Source: Zhihengliuella halotolerans (lineage in GTDB: Bacteria > Actinomycetota > Actinomycetes > Actinomycetales > Micrococcaceae). From it: a DNA stretch of 64,000 bases. Location: positions 2,480,001 to 2,544,000 of the forward strand of contig NZ_SHLA01000001.1 of assembly GCF_004217565.1 (NCBI RefSeq), written 5' to 3'. Made by a program: the position numbers and the translations under genes. Positions 17,361 to 26,586 of the stretch are shown here, piece by piece (the stretch's first letter is position 1; each line of letters opens with the position of its first letter). The notes beneath the pieces are model-generated. The model was not told where the DNA came from. It searched no databases and worked only from the letters and a program-made list of their open reading frames with translations.

Positions 17361-18392
17361 TCAGCGACCAGTCGAAGAGAGACTGCGCGGCCCCTCACAC
17401 AGGTTAGGAGCACCAACAGCCCCTTCCCGATCCGCAGGCGCTATCGCCAGGGCTGAAGCCAAAGCCTCACCGGCAACCGGACGGCTCATCTCGTCAAGTA
17501 ATCCAATTGCCACCAGCTTCGCAAGCGCATGCGAAAGATCCACGGTCACGGCTTCCGGGCCTGGGACCGGTGCAGTCTCAAGGTACTGCGCCAGAGATCT
17601 CACGGCAGAACTCATTGCCTGTTGAGCCACTGGCGTTGAGAGCGCGTCTTCGAGCGGAGAGAGATCGAGCTCAGCGAGATAATTCCCGACGACGCGTGCA
17701 GCGAGCTGCGGGTATGCAGCGATCCCCGCGGCCAGCGAATCTCGATCAAGGCCAGCTTGCTCCAGCAGCCTGTCCAGCATCCCCTGCCCATCAGAGCGCT
17801 TGAAACCATTACGTTCAGCCAGTGGCGCGAGGAGGTCTCGGAGCCGGTCGAGTTGCAGAGGTCGTTTCCTGGCTGCACGGCCAAGCACATCGGCAACCAG
17901 ACTGATATCACCCACCTCAGCGACGAGATCGGCAATCGTGCGCTCGATAGTCATGGTCGGAAGCCCCCGCACAAGAGTCACGTCGGACGGGTCAAGCGCT
18001 CTCTGTCGATAGCGAATCTCCGATCGCTGACTCTGACGACGCACTGCCGAAACGAACTCATGCCGATCAGACCACAGGTCACTTATTTCGTGTAGCGCTG
18101 CCGCCGACGAGCTGGCAACCACGATTCCGCCAGTCAGGTCTTGCATCCGATTCTCCGCGAGAACCTTCGGGTCGGTACTGAGCCAGGCGGCGCGCAGATC
18201 CTCAAACTCATCACCGGGAGCGCCTACATCCTTGTAGACACCGTGGGCCAGCCGTTCGAGATGCCCGGCTTCCGTGAGGCGCGAGAGATTGAGCCGCGTC
18301 ACCCCAAGCGCGCTCGCCTGCGCTGACGTCACCATCCCCCACTGTGAACCGGTGACGTCAGCAAGCACTCTCAGCGCGTCGCCCGACTTCAT
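17361..18392 (-). CDS. AbiEi-type antitoxin/regulator (type IV toxin-antitoxin family), no toxin partner seen
   Basis: 343 residues. The N-terminal winged helix reads MVTSAQASALGVTRLNLSRL, TEAGHLERLAHGVYKD, the standard AbiEi_4-like start, followed by the conserved DLRAAWLSTDP, ASSSAAALHE and LVRGLPTMTIERTIADLV segments. AbiEi normally represses its own operon and neutralises the AbiEii nucleotidyltransferase encoded just downstream. Here the downstream gene is the broken helix-turn-helix gene, with no nucleotidyltransferase motif, so the antitoxin is an orphan or works differently. ATG 18392 was preferred to the ATG at 18422, which lacks the family's usual spacing. Confidence 0.72.
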   Translation of the reverse strand: MKSGDALRVLADVTGSQWGMVTSAQASALGVTRLNLSRLTEAGHLERLAHGVYKDVGAPGDEFEDLRAAWLSTDPKVLAENRMQDLTGGIVVASSSAAALHEISDLWSDRHEFVSAVRRQSQRSEIRYRQRALDPSDVTLVRGLPTMTIERTIADLVAEVGDISLVADVLGRAARKRPLQLDRLRDLLAPLAERNGFKRSDGQGMLDRLLEQAGLDRDSLAAGIAAYPQLAARVVGNYLAELDLSPLEDALSTPVAQQAMSSAVRSLAQYLETAPVPGPEAVTVDLSHALAKLVAIGLLDEMSRPVAGEALASALAIAPADREGAVGAPNLCEGPRSLSSTGR

Positions 18393-18800
18393 ACTTGAAT
18401 TGTATCTCTCAGGCTGAAACATTCAAAGTAGTAGTAGTTCACTCTCGTCGTTTGATATGCGTCAGATTGCCTATGTTCCCGCTGGCGCGCGCAGCTATCC
18501 GAACGCCGTCAAACACCACAATCGGCAAGAGCCCAAACGCGACTGCACCCGCCATGTGGCCGTGATGCTGGACGGCAAGGGCGCCTTCGCCGCCGCCCCG
18601 GTTCCGAGAATTCCTCCACACCGAACCGAGTAGCGGATCATCGCCATCGACATCCGTTGGATGTCCCAGTTCATCGCCGGACGGGTGCTGTAGGACTGAC
18701 TGCGACTTGCGATTCGAACACGCAGCAGTCGAGGTCGCCCTCGAATCGAAATGCCACCGACCGGTCCGCCAGTCGGGTCGAGGAAGACGGGGCCCCACAG
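18393..18800. other. Intergenic region, nothing recognised
   Basis: About 400 bp between the AbiEi gene and the broken amidase. Open frames on the minus strand (for example 18439-18798) show no known domain. Possible gene debris, unresolved. Confidence 0.35.
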
Positions 18801-20134
18801 TCAGTTCCTGAATGCCTCCTCAACGGCGGCGGCGAGGCTGAGCAGCTCGGTGTCGCGGAATCGGGGACCTTCCAACAGCATTCCGACCGGCAGCCCGCTA
18901 TCGGCCGTCCCGGCCGGAATGGAGATCATGGGCACCCCGACGGAAGTTCCCGGATTGGTGTTGCGGATCAACGTATCGAACACCGGAACGTCACGTCGTG
19001 GCCCAGCTCAAGTGGGAGGGCCACGGCGGTAGGAGCAATCAGCGCGTCAACGCCCTCTTCCCTAAACGTCGACTCATAGTTTTGGCGAAGGCGCCAGATC
19101 AGCCCGCGCGCCTCCTCGTACTGGTCTGCACTCACCGGGCTTTCCGCAAGATGTCGCAAGAGCCCAGCGACATCGGGAGATGCCACGTGACTCACGAGGT
19201 CCGCGAGCCCGGTCCGCGGCCCTTCCATGTGAACCGCCGCGTACTGCTCTTCAATAAGCAGCGCTGCCTCGTAGAGGACGGCGGTCATTCCGCCTTCCCC
19301 GGCCAAGCGGTAGTCGTCCGCAACCGAAACGTCCACCAGCTCAACTCCGGACGCACCCAACCGCGTCAGCGCCTGCCGCGCAACGGCTTCGACCTCCGGC
19401 GCCAGGTCATCAAACCGATCAATCAGCACGCCAACGCGCCTGCCCGGCAACGTCGCGGCCTGTGCACGCGGCTCCCGCGTGATGATCGAGTCGACGAGCT
19501 GAACGTCCTCGACGTTGTTGGCGTGGACGCCGACGGTGTCCCTCGTCCACGAGATCCCGACGAGCCCGTCGCCCGGGTAGCGGCCCGTCGTCGGCCGGAA
19601 TCCGACCACGCCGCAGAACGACGCCGGCAGCGTCACCGACGCGCCAGTGTCGGTCCCGAGGCTGAACGGCACGACGCCGCTCGCCACGGCCGCCGCACTC
19701 CCGCCACTGGAACCCCCTGCGGTGCGGGAGTAATCAACGGGGTTACGCACGGGCCCGAAGCGTCCGTTATTGCTCGTCGTCCCCAACGCCAGTTCGTGCA
19801 TATTGGTTTTTCCGACCACCCGAGCGCCGGCTTCGCGAAGGATGCTGACGACGCTCGCGTCGTGACGGGGATAGTTCGACTCGAACAGTGCACTGCCCGC
19901 CGTGGTCGGCAGGCCACGCACATCGATGTTGTCCTTGACCGCAAACGGGACACCGGCCAGCTCGCCAGAAGCCGCACCCGCGCCTGTCGGCCCATGCTCC
20001 GACACCGAGATGAAAACATTTGCAGCCTCGGCCGCCTGCCGCGCCCGGGCGACGGCCTGCCCCCACGGGTCCTCGACGCTGCCGATTTCGGTTTGGCGCC
20101 ACTCCTGTAGAGCCTGCTGCACTGTCGTCTTCAA
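18801..20134 (-). pseudogene. Amidase signature family gene, frameshifted near its C terminus
   Basis: Second amidase of the window. It keeps Lys in FAVKDNIDVRG, GGSSGGSAA and the nucleophile Ser in GTDTGASVTLP, so the core is intact for about 400 residues. The frame then fails: the reading ends GHDVTFRCSIR, while the next frame continues PVFDTLIRNTNPGTSVGVP to a normal amidase end at 18801. One missing C (TTCCGG instead of TTCCCGG on the coding strand, near 18,985) accounts for it. A TTG start at 20134 with GGTAGGAG 8 bases upstream is preferred over the ATG at 20215, which lies upstream of the operator at 20189-20204. It shares MHELALG.TSNN with the amidase at 1270. Confidence 0.85.
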
Positions 20135-20188
20135 CGCGTTCACTCCTACCAGTCGATCACGCGGTCCCGCACACGCGACCCGATTGCC

Positions 20189-20204
20189 TACCGAACGTTC
20201 AGTA
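20189..20204. promoter_or_regulatory. TetR-type operator candidate upstream of the second amidase
   Basis: The segment TACCGAACGTTCAGTA is a 16-bp palindrome with one mismatched pair, of the GAACGTTC type bound by many TetR-family repressors. It is 55 bp before the preferred amidase start. No TetR gene adjoins; the nearest such gene in the window is over 30 kb away. Confidence 0.55.
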
Positions 20205-20239
20205 ATTGGGTTCATCGTAGCGTGACGCCGACCACTTGC

Positions 20240-20380
20240 CTAGAGGTCGACGAGACTCACAAGAAGTCCCCGCGAACGCAGACCAGCCGTACCCGGATCG
20301 GCGTCGACGTCGTCGTGCATCACCTCGGCCGCGGCCATCGGCGTGAGCATTCGGCGAACGTCACGAGCGTGGTGCGTTGA
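20240..20380 (-). other. Possible C-terminal gene fragment
   Basis: Between nagZ and the broken amidase, the minus strand reads THHARDVRRMLTPMAAAEVM and on to a stop at 20240, about 45 codons with core-like codon use but no start or family. It may be debris of a former last gene of the amino-sugar operon. Chance remains possible. Confidence 0.22.
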
Positions 20381-20423
20381 ACTTCTTCGTGACATTCTTC
20401 CTCCGCAACGTCTTCGGCGACCT

Positions 20424-21875
20424 TCAGCCGGGGGCGAGCAGGCCGACGAGCGCTGCGGAGACCGCGCGTGAGGCCCCGAACGTCACGATGTCTGCACCAC
20501 CGCGCGGCCAGCCGCATTCGACGACGATCACCTCGCGGCCGTCAGCGCGGAGGGAGTCAGCCACCTGAAAGATGCTGTGGCCGGCCTCCAGATTTCGCCC
20601 GATGAGCGCGACCTTGGCCTGCGCGCTCAGGTCAGCTGGTCGAGTTGTCGCCTGGACCGCGGCCGGCCCCCAGGGCACGCCGCCGACGGCCATGTTGGCC
20701 TCCGAATCGATTTGCACCAGAGCCGGCTCAGCTGGCAAGGCCAGCCAGCGCCGTGCAGCGTCGCTGAGTTCGAAGGCTCCGGTGATCGAGTGCCTGTCCG
20801 GCGTTCGTCCGGCAGCGGTAGGTCCTGTCGCCGGATAGTCCGCGGCCAACAGGGCCGTGCGGCGGACGGCGTCTTGGAGCCGAGCCAGGGGAAGTTTGCC
20901 AACGCGAACGGCGACAACGATTGCATCGATGATTGCTTCGAATCGTTCAGGCGAGGTCTCTGAGCCCAGGCACAACAAGTCAGCACCCGCAGCCAGCGCG
21001 TGGACTGCAGCGGCCTCGATACCGGTGACGGCGCTCGCCCCGGCCATGTCCAGCGCGTCGGTGACGATCGCGCCCGAAAAGCCCATGTCACGCCGCAACA
21101 GATCATGGAGGATGCCCGGAGAGAATGTTGCCGGGTTCTCCGCATCGAGCGCCGGAACCATGATGTGGCTCGTCATGATGCTGGCGACGCCGGCCGCGAT
21201 GGCTGCCGCGAACGGGGCCAGTTCTCGTTCTGCGAGGGTCTCGCGATCCACCTCGATGGTTGGCAGGGCCAGATGGGAATCGGTGGCGGTGTCCCCATGG
21301 CCGGGGAAATGTTTGGCACACGCTGCGACGCCGGAGCGCTGCAGTCCCCTGACCCAGGCGGCCGTGTGTTGCGCGACGAGCGGCGCCTCCGCGCCAAAGC
21401 TACGCACCCCGATCACGGGGTTGCTCGCGGTGGAGTTCACGTCGGCGTCTGGGGCCAAGTTGAGATTGAAGCCCAACGCGTTGAGTTCGTCCGCGATCTG
21501 TGCGGCCGCAGCAGTCGTGACGGACTCGTCGTCGAGGCGGCCGAGCACGGCGTTTCCCGGCTGATCGGATCCGGTCAGATAGTGCAATCGCGTGACGTCC
21601 CCGCCTTCCTCGTCAAGTGTCAGGAGCGCTGACGGCGAAGCGGCGCGCAGTTGACGCATGAGGCCCGTCAGCTGTTCGGGGGATGCGATGTTGGGGCCGT
21701 AGATGCAGACCGATGCGAGCCCGGAATCCAGGGCGGAGATAATCCAGTCGGGCACACGTGTCCCCCTGAACCCGGGCATCAACGTTCCCGCCGCCAGGGT
21801 GCGCAACTGAACCTCGTCGTCCGATGTCGTTTGCGCAGGCTGAACCCGAGCGCTGGTAGGGGCGTTGTTCCTCAT
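20424..21875 (-). CDS. nagZ: Glycoside hydrolase family 3 beta-N-acetylhexosaminidase
   Basis: 483-residue GH3 enzyme cleaving terminal GlcNAc from muropeptides or chito-oligosaccharides. The family signature KHFPGHGDTATDSHLALP supplies the His/Asp general acid loop of NagZ-type enzymes, and the nucleophile Asp is in GAIVTDALDMAGA. The catalytic TIM barrel spans about residues 20-340; a C-terminal domain of about 130 residues follows, as in longer Gram-positive NagZ proteins. There is no signal peptide, so it acts in the cytoplasm on imported sugar. The ATG at 21875 overlaps the permease stop (ATGA), proving the operon with the importer; the longer open frame upstream is only the permease in another frame. 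Confidence 0.9.
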   Translation of the reverse strand: MRNNAPTSARVQPAQTTSDDEVQLRTLAAGTLMPGFRGTRVPDWIISALDSGLASVCIYGPNIASPEQLTGLMRQLRAASPSALLTLDEEGGDVTRLHYLTGSDQPGNAVLGRLDDESVTTAAAAQIADELNALGFNLNLAPDADVNSTASNPVIGVRSFGAEAPLVAQHTAAWVRGLQRSGVAACAKHFPGHGDTATDSHLALPTIEVDRETLAERELAPFAAAIAAGVASIMTSHIMVPALDAENPATFSPGILHDLLRRDMGFSGAIVTDALDMAGASAVTGIEAAAVHALAAGADLLCLGSETSPERFEAIIDAIVVAVRVGKLPLARLQDAVRRTALLAADYPATGPTAAGRTPDRHSITGAFELSDAARRWLALPAEPALVQIDSEANMAVGGVPWGPAAVQATTRPADLSAQAKVALIGRNLEAGHSIFQVADSLRADGREVIVVECGWPRGGADIVTFGASRAVSAALVGLLAPG

Positions 21876-22711
21876 CCCTTGACCGCCCCGCTGACCAAGC
21901 CGCTCGACATTTTGGACTGCACCAGCATGAAGAAGATGATCACCGGCACGGCCACCATCATGGAAGCGGCCATGACCATCCCCCAGTCGGTTTCTCGAGT
22001 GGCTGAGGCTTGAACGAATCCGCGCAACCACAGCGGCAGCGTCTTCATCTGGTCTTCTGTCATGATCACCAGAGCAACGGTGAATTCGTTCCACGCCTGC
22101 AGGAACGCGTAAACGCCCGAGGCCACGAAGCCGGGAGCCAGCAATGGGAGGGTGATGCGCATGAAGGCCATCGTGCGGGACAGCCCGTCCACCATGCCGG
22201 CCTCCTCGAGCTCAGCGGGCACGCCAGCGACGAATCCGCGCAGCATCCAGATGGTGAAGGGGACGACGGCGGCAATATAGAGCACGCTCACGCCGACCAC
22301 GTTGTTCAGCAATCCCACCGAGCTCATCATTTTGTATTGGGCAATGAACATCCCCTCAGCGGGCAGCATCTGGATCAGCAACATGGCCAGGATGAAGGAG
22401 CGGCGACCTTTGAACTTGAATCGCGAGATCGCCAAAGCGGCGAGGAAGGCGACAAAGAGCGAGACCACCACCGTCGTGAGAGTCACCGTGAGTGAAATTC
22501 CCAAAGCCGACGCGAAGCTGCCGTCGGCGAACACCGCTGCGAAGTTGTCCAGAGAACCGCCGAACGGCAAGAACGTGGGCGTGGTCGACTGCAACACGGC
22601 GTTCGGCAGGAATGAGGAGTTGAACATCCAGTAGACCGGGAAGGCCCAGAGCAGCGCGATCGCCACGGCGACAACCGTCCAGAGGGCACGCGAAATGGAA
22701 TGGAGCCGCAT
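21872..22711 (-). CDS. Sugar ABC transporter permease (MalG-like, CUT1)
   Basis: 279 residues with six predicted membrane segments. The EAA loop that docks to the ATPase reads ELEEAGMVDGLSRTMAFMRI, with the expected Glu and Gly. It forms the second channel subunit with the product of 22713-23681. It starts 1 base after that gene's stop and ends overlapping nagZ. No ATPase gene is in the operon, so a shared MsiK-type ATPase is probably used, as is common for actinomycete sugar importers. Confidence 0.9.
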   Translation of the reverse strand: MRLHSISRALWTVVAVAIALLWAFPVYWMFNSSFLPNAVLQSTTPTFLPFGGSLDNFAAVFADGSFASALGISLTVTLTTVVVSLFVAFLAALAISRFKFKGRRSFILAMLLIQMLPAEGMFIAQYKMMSSVGLLNNVVGVSVLYIAAVVPFTIWMLRGFVAGVPAELEEAGMVDGLSRTMAFMRITLPLLAPGFVASGVYAFLQAWNEFTVALVIMTEDQMKTLPLWLRGFVQASATRETDWGMVMAASMMVAVPVIIFFMLVQSKMSSGLVSGAVKG

Positions 22712-22712
22712 G

Positions 22713-23681
22713 TTAGTTCTCTTCCTTCATCAGCGAGCGGACGTAGTACCAGCTGATGGCGACGGTGATGATGAGCATCAGGATCGAGACGGCGCTGGCT
22801 GCACCGAAATCACCCGAACCGACGCCCATTTGATAGATGTAGGTGCCCAGCAGGTTGGTTTCGTTGGCGACGCCGCCGGCGTCTTGAAGCAACTTGATCT
22901 GAGTGAAGACCCGCAGATCCCAGATGATCTGCAGGAGCAGCACGATCGACAGGACCGGCGCGATCAGCGGCATGATGATAAAGCGAATACGTTGGATGCC
23001 ACTTGCACCGTCCATCGCCGCAGCTTCCAGGACTTCCTCGGAGATCTGCGTCAGGCCCGCATAGATGCTCAGGGCCACGAACGGGACCGACATCCACACC
23101 ACGATGATGAGCGCGACGGCGAAGAACGTCGTCGGTTCGGCGAGCCAGTTGTGGCCCTCAGCCTCGAACCCGAGGCGTGTCAGAATCCAGTTGAGGACAC
23201 CCCGACGCCAGTCGACCAGCCACACCCAAACGGTCATGGCGGCGACCAAGGGCATGGCCCACGCGAGCAGCATTGAAACCTGCAAAATGAGGCGGGCTGC
23301 TGTGCCGACCCGCTTCATCAGGACAGCCAGGAGGAATCCGATGACCACCGTCAGACCGGCCGCCAGCAGGCAGAAGAGCAGCGATCGCCCCAGCACCACC
23401 CAGAAATTGGCGTCAGCGAGCAGAGCCGCGTAGTTCCCCAGGCCAACGAATTCCGGTGCGGCCCCGAACTGTTGCATGAGGCCGAATTTCTGAAAGCTCG
23501 TCAGGATCTGCCACCCCACGGGGTAGCCCAACGCGGCGACCACGATGATCAACGTGGGCAGCACGAGGATCAGTGGGGCCTTGGACCTGCGTTCCTTCAC
23601 CGCGAGAGACGGGCCGTCGCTAGGCCCGGGACTCGCAGGCGTCTCCGGTCGTGCCGGGGGCACCGGGGCATGGGTTGACAT
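22713..23681 (-). CDS. Sugar ABC transporter permease (MalF-like, CUT1)
   Basis: 322 residues; a Pro/Ser-rich cytoplasmic N terminus of about 30 residues precedes six membrane segments (first: APLILVLPTLIIVVAALGYP). The EAA loop reads EEVLEAAAMDGASGIQRIRF. The ATG at 23681 (MSTHAPVPP) is chosen; an in-frame ATG at 23735 would add an 18-residue tail without membrane or family match. It lies about 100 bp after the binding-protein gene. Confidence 0.9.
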   Translation of the reverse strand: MSTHAPVPPARPETPASPGPSDGPSLAVKERRSKAPLILVLPTLIIVVAALGYPVGWQILTSFQKFGLMQQFGAAPEFVGLGNYAALLADANFWVVLGRSLLFCLLAAGLTVVIGFLLAVLMKRVGTAARLILQVSMLLAWAMPLVAAMTVWVWLVDWRRGVLNWILTRLGFEAEGHNWLAEPTTFFAVALIIVVWMSVPFVALSIYAGLTQISEEVLEAAAMDGASGIQRIRFIIMPLIAPVLSIVLLLQIIWDLRVFTQIKLLQDAGGVANETNLLGTYIYQMGVGSGDFGAASAVSILMLIITVAISWYYVRSLMKEEN

Positions 23682-23778
23682 GGAAATCTCTGGCCTTTCA
23701 TCTGTGCGGAAGCCGACCGCGGGGTGCATGACCACGAGGGAAAGCCGGGGCGAGGCATCGCCCCGGCGCCACCCCGTC

Positions 23779-25140
23779 CTACTTCAGGTTCAGCAGCGGG
23801 TCGATCTTGGCGTCGTATTCTTCCGCCAGCGCTTTCAGATCATCGGCGTCTCGAATCTTGCCGAAGAACTCTTCGAGGATCATCGAGGACTCGACGGCGG
23901 CCCACCCGGGCGCTGCGGGCGTCAGCTTCGAGTTCGACGCAGAGGCGACGGCCGCCTGAGCGAACTGGTCGTCTCCCAACGCGGCGTTGTGGTCCGCATT
24001 GGCCGGGCCGAGCCCGTTCTCTCCGAGGAGGTTCTGGTACTCGGCGGAGAAGATGATGCGCATCAGCTCTTTCGCCAGGTCCGGATTCTGGGACTGCGCG
24101 GAAATGCCGATGTTGGAGCCGCCGGCGAGCACTGGTGCCGGGTTTCCGTCGTTTCCTGGCAGGACGAATGCGGAGAATTTCTCGTCGTTCCACTCGCGAA
24201 CGTCTTTGCCGTCTTGCTTGGCGAGGTCGCCGATGGACCAGTGCGCCCAGCCTGGCGCCATGATCGTGGCTGCTGCCAAGGACGTCTTGCCGGTTGCTTC
24301 ACCCTCGTCGTCGAGGATCTGGTCAGTGTCGTTGATGTAGAGCCACGGGGTGGCATCCTTCGCATCGGAAGGAGCCTTGGAAGCGTTGCGGTACAAGTCT
24401 TGAATCTGGGCGAGGCCCTTGAGAGTGTTCGGGTCAGACAGCGTCGAAACCCACGTGTCGCCTTCCTTTTTCGCCAAGTCGCCGTTGTTGGCGAAGATCC
24501 AGGAGACACTGTTGCGCCAGTCCTGACCGCCCAGGAAGAACCCCGAGAAATTCTTGATGTCGCGCGGGTTCTCCTCGGTGATGGTCTTCACGGCCGTGTT
24601 GAACTCCTCCAGCGTGGCGGGAGTGTCAACGCCGGCTTCCTCCCATACGTCGGCACGCTGGAACATGTAGCGCGATCCGGCGTAGTACGGGAGCGTGTAG
24701 TTCTTGCCGTCGACGGCACCCGCCTCGACGAACGAGGGAATGAGCTTGGCGCCGCCGAGCTCCTCGTACATGTCCGAAATGTCGGCGAAAGCACCGATGT
24801 TGGTAAACGTCGGTGACTGCGTGTTGCCCATTTCCACGACGTCGGGGGTGTTGTTCGGATCCGGGAGCGCGGTGGTCATCTTGGTAACGAGATCACCCCA
24901 GCCTTGCTCTTCGATCTTCAAGGTGGCGCCCGTCTGGTCCTTGAAGGTGTCCGTCAGGTAGGTGCGCAGTTCATCGGGAGTGTCCCCGCCAGCAAGCCAC
25001 AAGGTGATCGATTTGTCGGCGTTGGCGGCCGGATCGATGGTGGCGCTGGAATCGGTGGAAGCCGTCGAGCCGCCACCGCAGGCAGTTAAGACAAGCGCGG
25101 CGACGGTGGTGAGTGTTGCCAGCCCAAGGTACTTCTTCAT
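23779..25140 (-). CDS. Extracellular solute-binding lipoprotein, family 1 (sugar ABC importer)
   Basis: 453 residues. The signal peptide ends in the lipobox LTAC (Cys21), followed by a Gly/Ser linker, so the protein is lipid-anchored outside the membrane. The rest is a periplasmic-binding fold of the MalE type (ITLWLAGGDTPDELRTYL at the start of the mature domain). It delivers its sugar to the two CUT1 permeases. Linkage to nagZ indicates a GlcNAc-containing oligosaccharide such as chitobiose or a muropeptide sugar. GAAAGGATC precedes the ATG. Confidence 0.9.
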   Translation of the reverse strand: MKKYLGLATLTTVAALVLTACGGGSTASTDSSATIDPAANADKSITLWLAGGDTPDELRTYLTDTFKDQTGATLKIEEQGWGDLVTKMTTALPDPNNTPDVVEMGNTQSPTFTNIGAFADISDMYEELGGAKLIPSFVEAGAVDGKNYTLPYYAGSRYMFQRADVWEEAGVDTPATLEEFNTAVKTITEENPRDIKNFSGFFLGGQDWRNSVSWIFANNGDLAKKEGDTWVSTLSDPNTLKGLAQIQDLYRNASKAPSDAKDATPWLYINDTDQILDDEGEATGKTSLAAATIMAPGWAHWSIGDLAKQDGKDVREWNDEKFSAFVLPGNDGNPAPVLAGGSNIGISAQSQNPDLAKELMRIIFSAEYQNLLGENGLGPANADHNAALGDDQFAQAAVASASNSKLTPAAPGWAAVESSMILEEFFGKIRDADDLKALAEEYDAKIDPLLNLK

Positions 25141-25163
25141 TGGAGATCCTTTCGGAGGGTGGA

Positions 25164-25194
25164 AGGGCCTACCGCGGTTGGCCGCGGGAGGGCC
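25164..25194 (-). promoter_or_regulatory. GC hairpin between regulator and binding-protein genes
   Basis: CCGCGG-TTGG-CCGCGG (25172-25187) with partly paired flanks lies in the 84-bp gap between the ROK regulator stop and the binding-protein start. It has no T run. It could lower read-through or stabilise the downstream message so that the binding protein is made in excess. Confidence 0.35.
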
Positions 25195-25224
25195 CGGAAT
25201 GCCGGGTTGGGGAGAGGGAAGAGG

Positions 25225-26376
25225 TCAGGCGACCCCGAGTTGGTTCCAAAGAACCATGACGGCGGTCCCGCGGAGCACGACGTCCTGTGGTTCTTGGGCA
25301 AGCCGGATTGCTATCCGGGGTGGTCTTTGCGGGAGCATCCGAGCCGTGAGTGTCTTCTCAACACTGCTGCGGAGACTGCCATCCAAGAGGTGCGTCGGCC
25401 CGCTGAGCACAACTTCGGCCAAGTCCAACGCGCCGATAATCGGAGCCAGCGCAACAGCGAGTCGCTCGCCGGCCGTCTGCAGGACCTGATCTGCAGCGGC
25501 GTCCGGAGCGGGGGACGACGCAGCTGCCGCCAACCCCCGCTCGAGAGAAGGCACTGAGAGCCAAGTTTCGAGGCAGCCCTTTTTGCCACAAGTGCAGTCG
25601 CTGCCGCCGTCCGTACCGACAACCACATGGCCAATTTCTCCGGCGGCCGAGTGCACACCGCGGGCGCGTTGCCCGTTGACCATGAGGCCGGAACCGACAC
25701 CGCGTCCGACTTTGACCAAGATTATGTCGTCCGCGCCGCCGCCGAAGGTGTACTCCGCAAGGACCGCGGCATCAGCGTCGTTGGAAACCAGAGTGGGCAA
25801 GCCAGTCATCGACTCCAGCAGCTCGCGCAGCGGGACGTTGCTCCACTCGAGGTTCGGTGCTGTGAGCACCTGCCCGTCACCGTCCACAATGCCCGGGGTG
25901 CCGACGCCGATGCCCAACAAGGGAGCAGTGGCTGCGTCGATGGTTTTGCGGACCAGGTCGAGCACCAGCTGCGTGACCTCCTCCCCCTTCTCGTGGGAGG
26001 TGACGATCTCCGTTCGATGCAGGATGTTGCCGTCGAGGTCCAGGACTGCGCCCCGAAGTACGGAATTCTCCGCCAGGTCCAGGCCGATGATCTGGAGTCC
26101 GCGGCGGTTGACGTCCACCAGGATGGCGGGCTTTCCCGGCCGCACTTTCTCGGACTGGCCCAATTCGACGACGTGACTGCGCTCGAGCAGTTCGGCCACG
26201 AGGTCCGACACGGTGACCCGGGTCAGCCCCAAGGCCCGCGACAGATCTGCACGGCTCATCGGGCCAGCGGAGTGGAGGGTTTGGAGTACCAGCGCCAAGT
26301 TGTGTACCCGTCCATGCGACGGCAGTGCGGCGGTACCCGTCGTCATGGTGCGGAAGGGGCCTCGTGAAGCGGTCAT
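25225..26376 (-). CDS. ROK-family transcriptional repressor (NagC/XylR type)
   Basis: Up to 383 residues: N-terminal winged helix (MSRADLSRALGLTRVTVSDL) and a C-terminal ROK sugar-kinase-like domain. The zinc site reads CTCGKKGCLE, and GEIGHVVV supplies the sugar-contact residues. It precedes the sugar importer and nagZ on the same strand and most likely represses them until an amino sugar binds. The first ATG (26376) is only 6 bases from a candidate operator and has no Shine-Dalgarno sequence; translation may be leaderless or start at the ATG at 26346. Confidence 0.88.
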   Translation of the reverse strand: MTASRGPFRTMTTGTAALPSHGRVHNLALVLQTLHSAGPMSRADLSRALGLTRVTVSDLVAELLERSHVVELGQSEKVRPGKPAILVDVNRRGLQIIGLDLAENSVLRGAVLDLDGNILHRTEIVTSHEKGEEVTQLVLDLVRKTIDAATAPLLGIGVGTPGIVDGDGQVLTAPNLEWSNVPLRELLESMTGLPTLVSNDADAAVLAEYTFGGGADDIILVKVGRGVGSGLMVNGQRARGVHSAAGEIGHVVVGTDGGSDCTCGKKGCLETWLSVPSLERGLAAAASSPAPDAAADQVLQTAGERLAVALAPIIGALDLAEVVLSGPTHLLDGSLRSSVEKTLTARMLPQRPPRIAIRLAQEPQDVVLRGTAVMVLWNQLGVA

Positions 26377-26381
26377 GAAAC

Positions 26382-26400
26382 GTTAGTTAACTGTACTAAC
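26382..26400. promoter_or_regulatory. Candidate ROK operator/promoter
   Basis: GTTAGT and ACTAAC form a 6-bp inverted repeat with a 7-base spacer immediately upstream of the ROK regulator start, in an A+T-rich patch. This resembles the TTAGTTAA-type sites recognised by ROK repressors and suggests autoregulation of the whole operon. Confidence 0.5.
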
Positions 26401-26586
26401 AAAAATTCCACAAGGGTCTGCGGCCAGTTTGCGGGACCGTGACCATATTGTGATGTGAAGCACTTTCGCCGGCATGGACGCGGCTACGCGATTTACATCG
26501 CAGGCCCCGCGTGGATAGCGTTCAAAGAACTTGAACACGCTGAGTCATGCTGACTGAGCTCTCACCCTGCGTACCCGGAAGGCTGC

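Noticed and set aside
18439-18798. Minus-strand frame of 119 codons upstream of the broken amidase
   Set aside because: No domain, poor start context, and competing frames of similar length on both strands.
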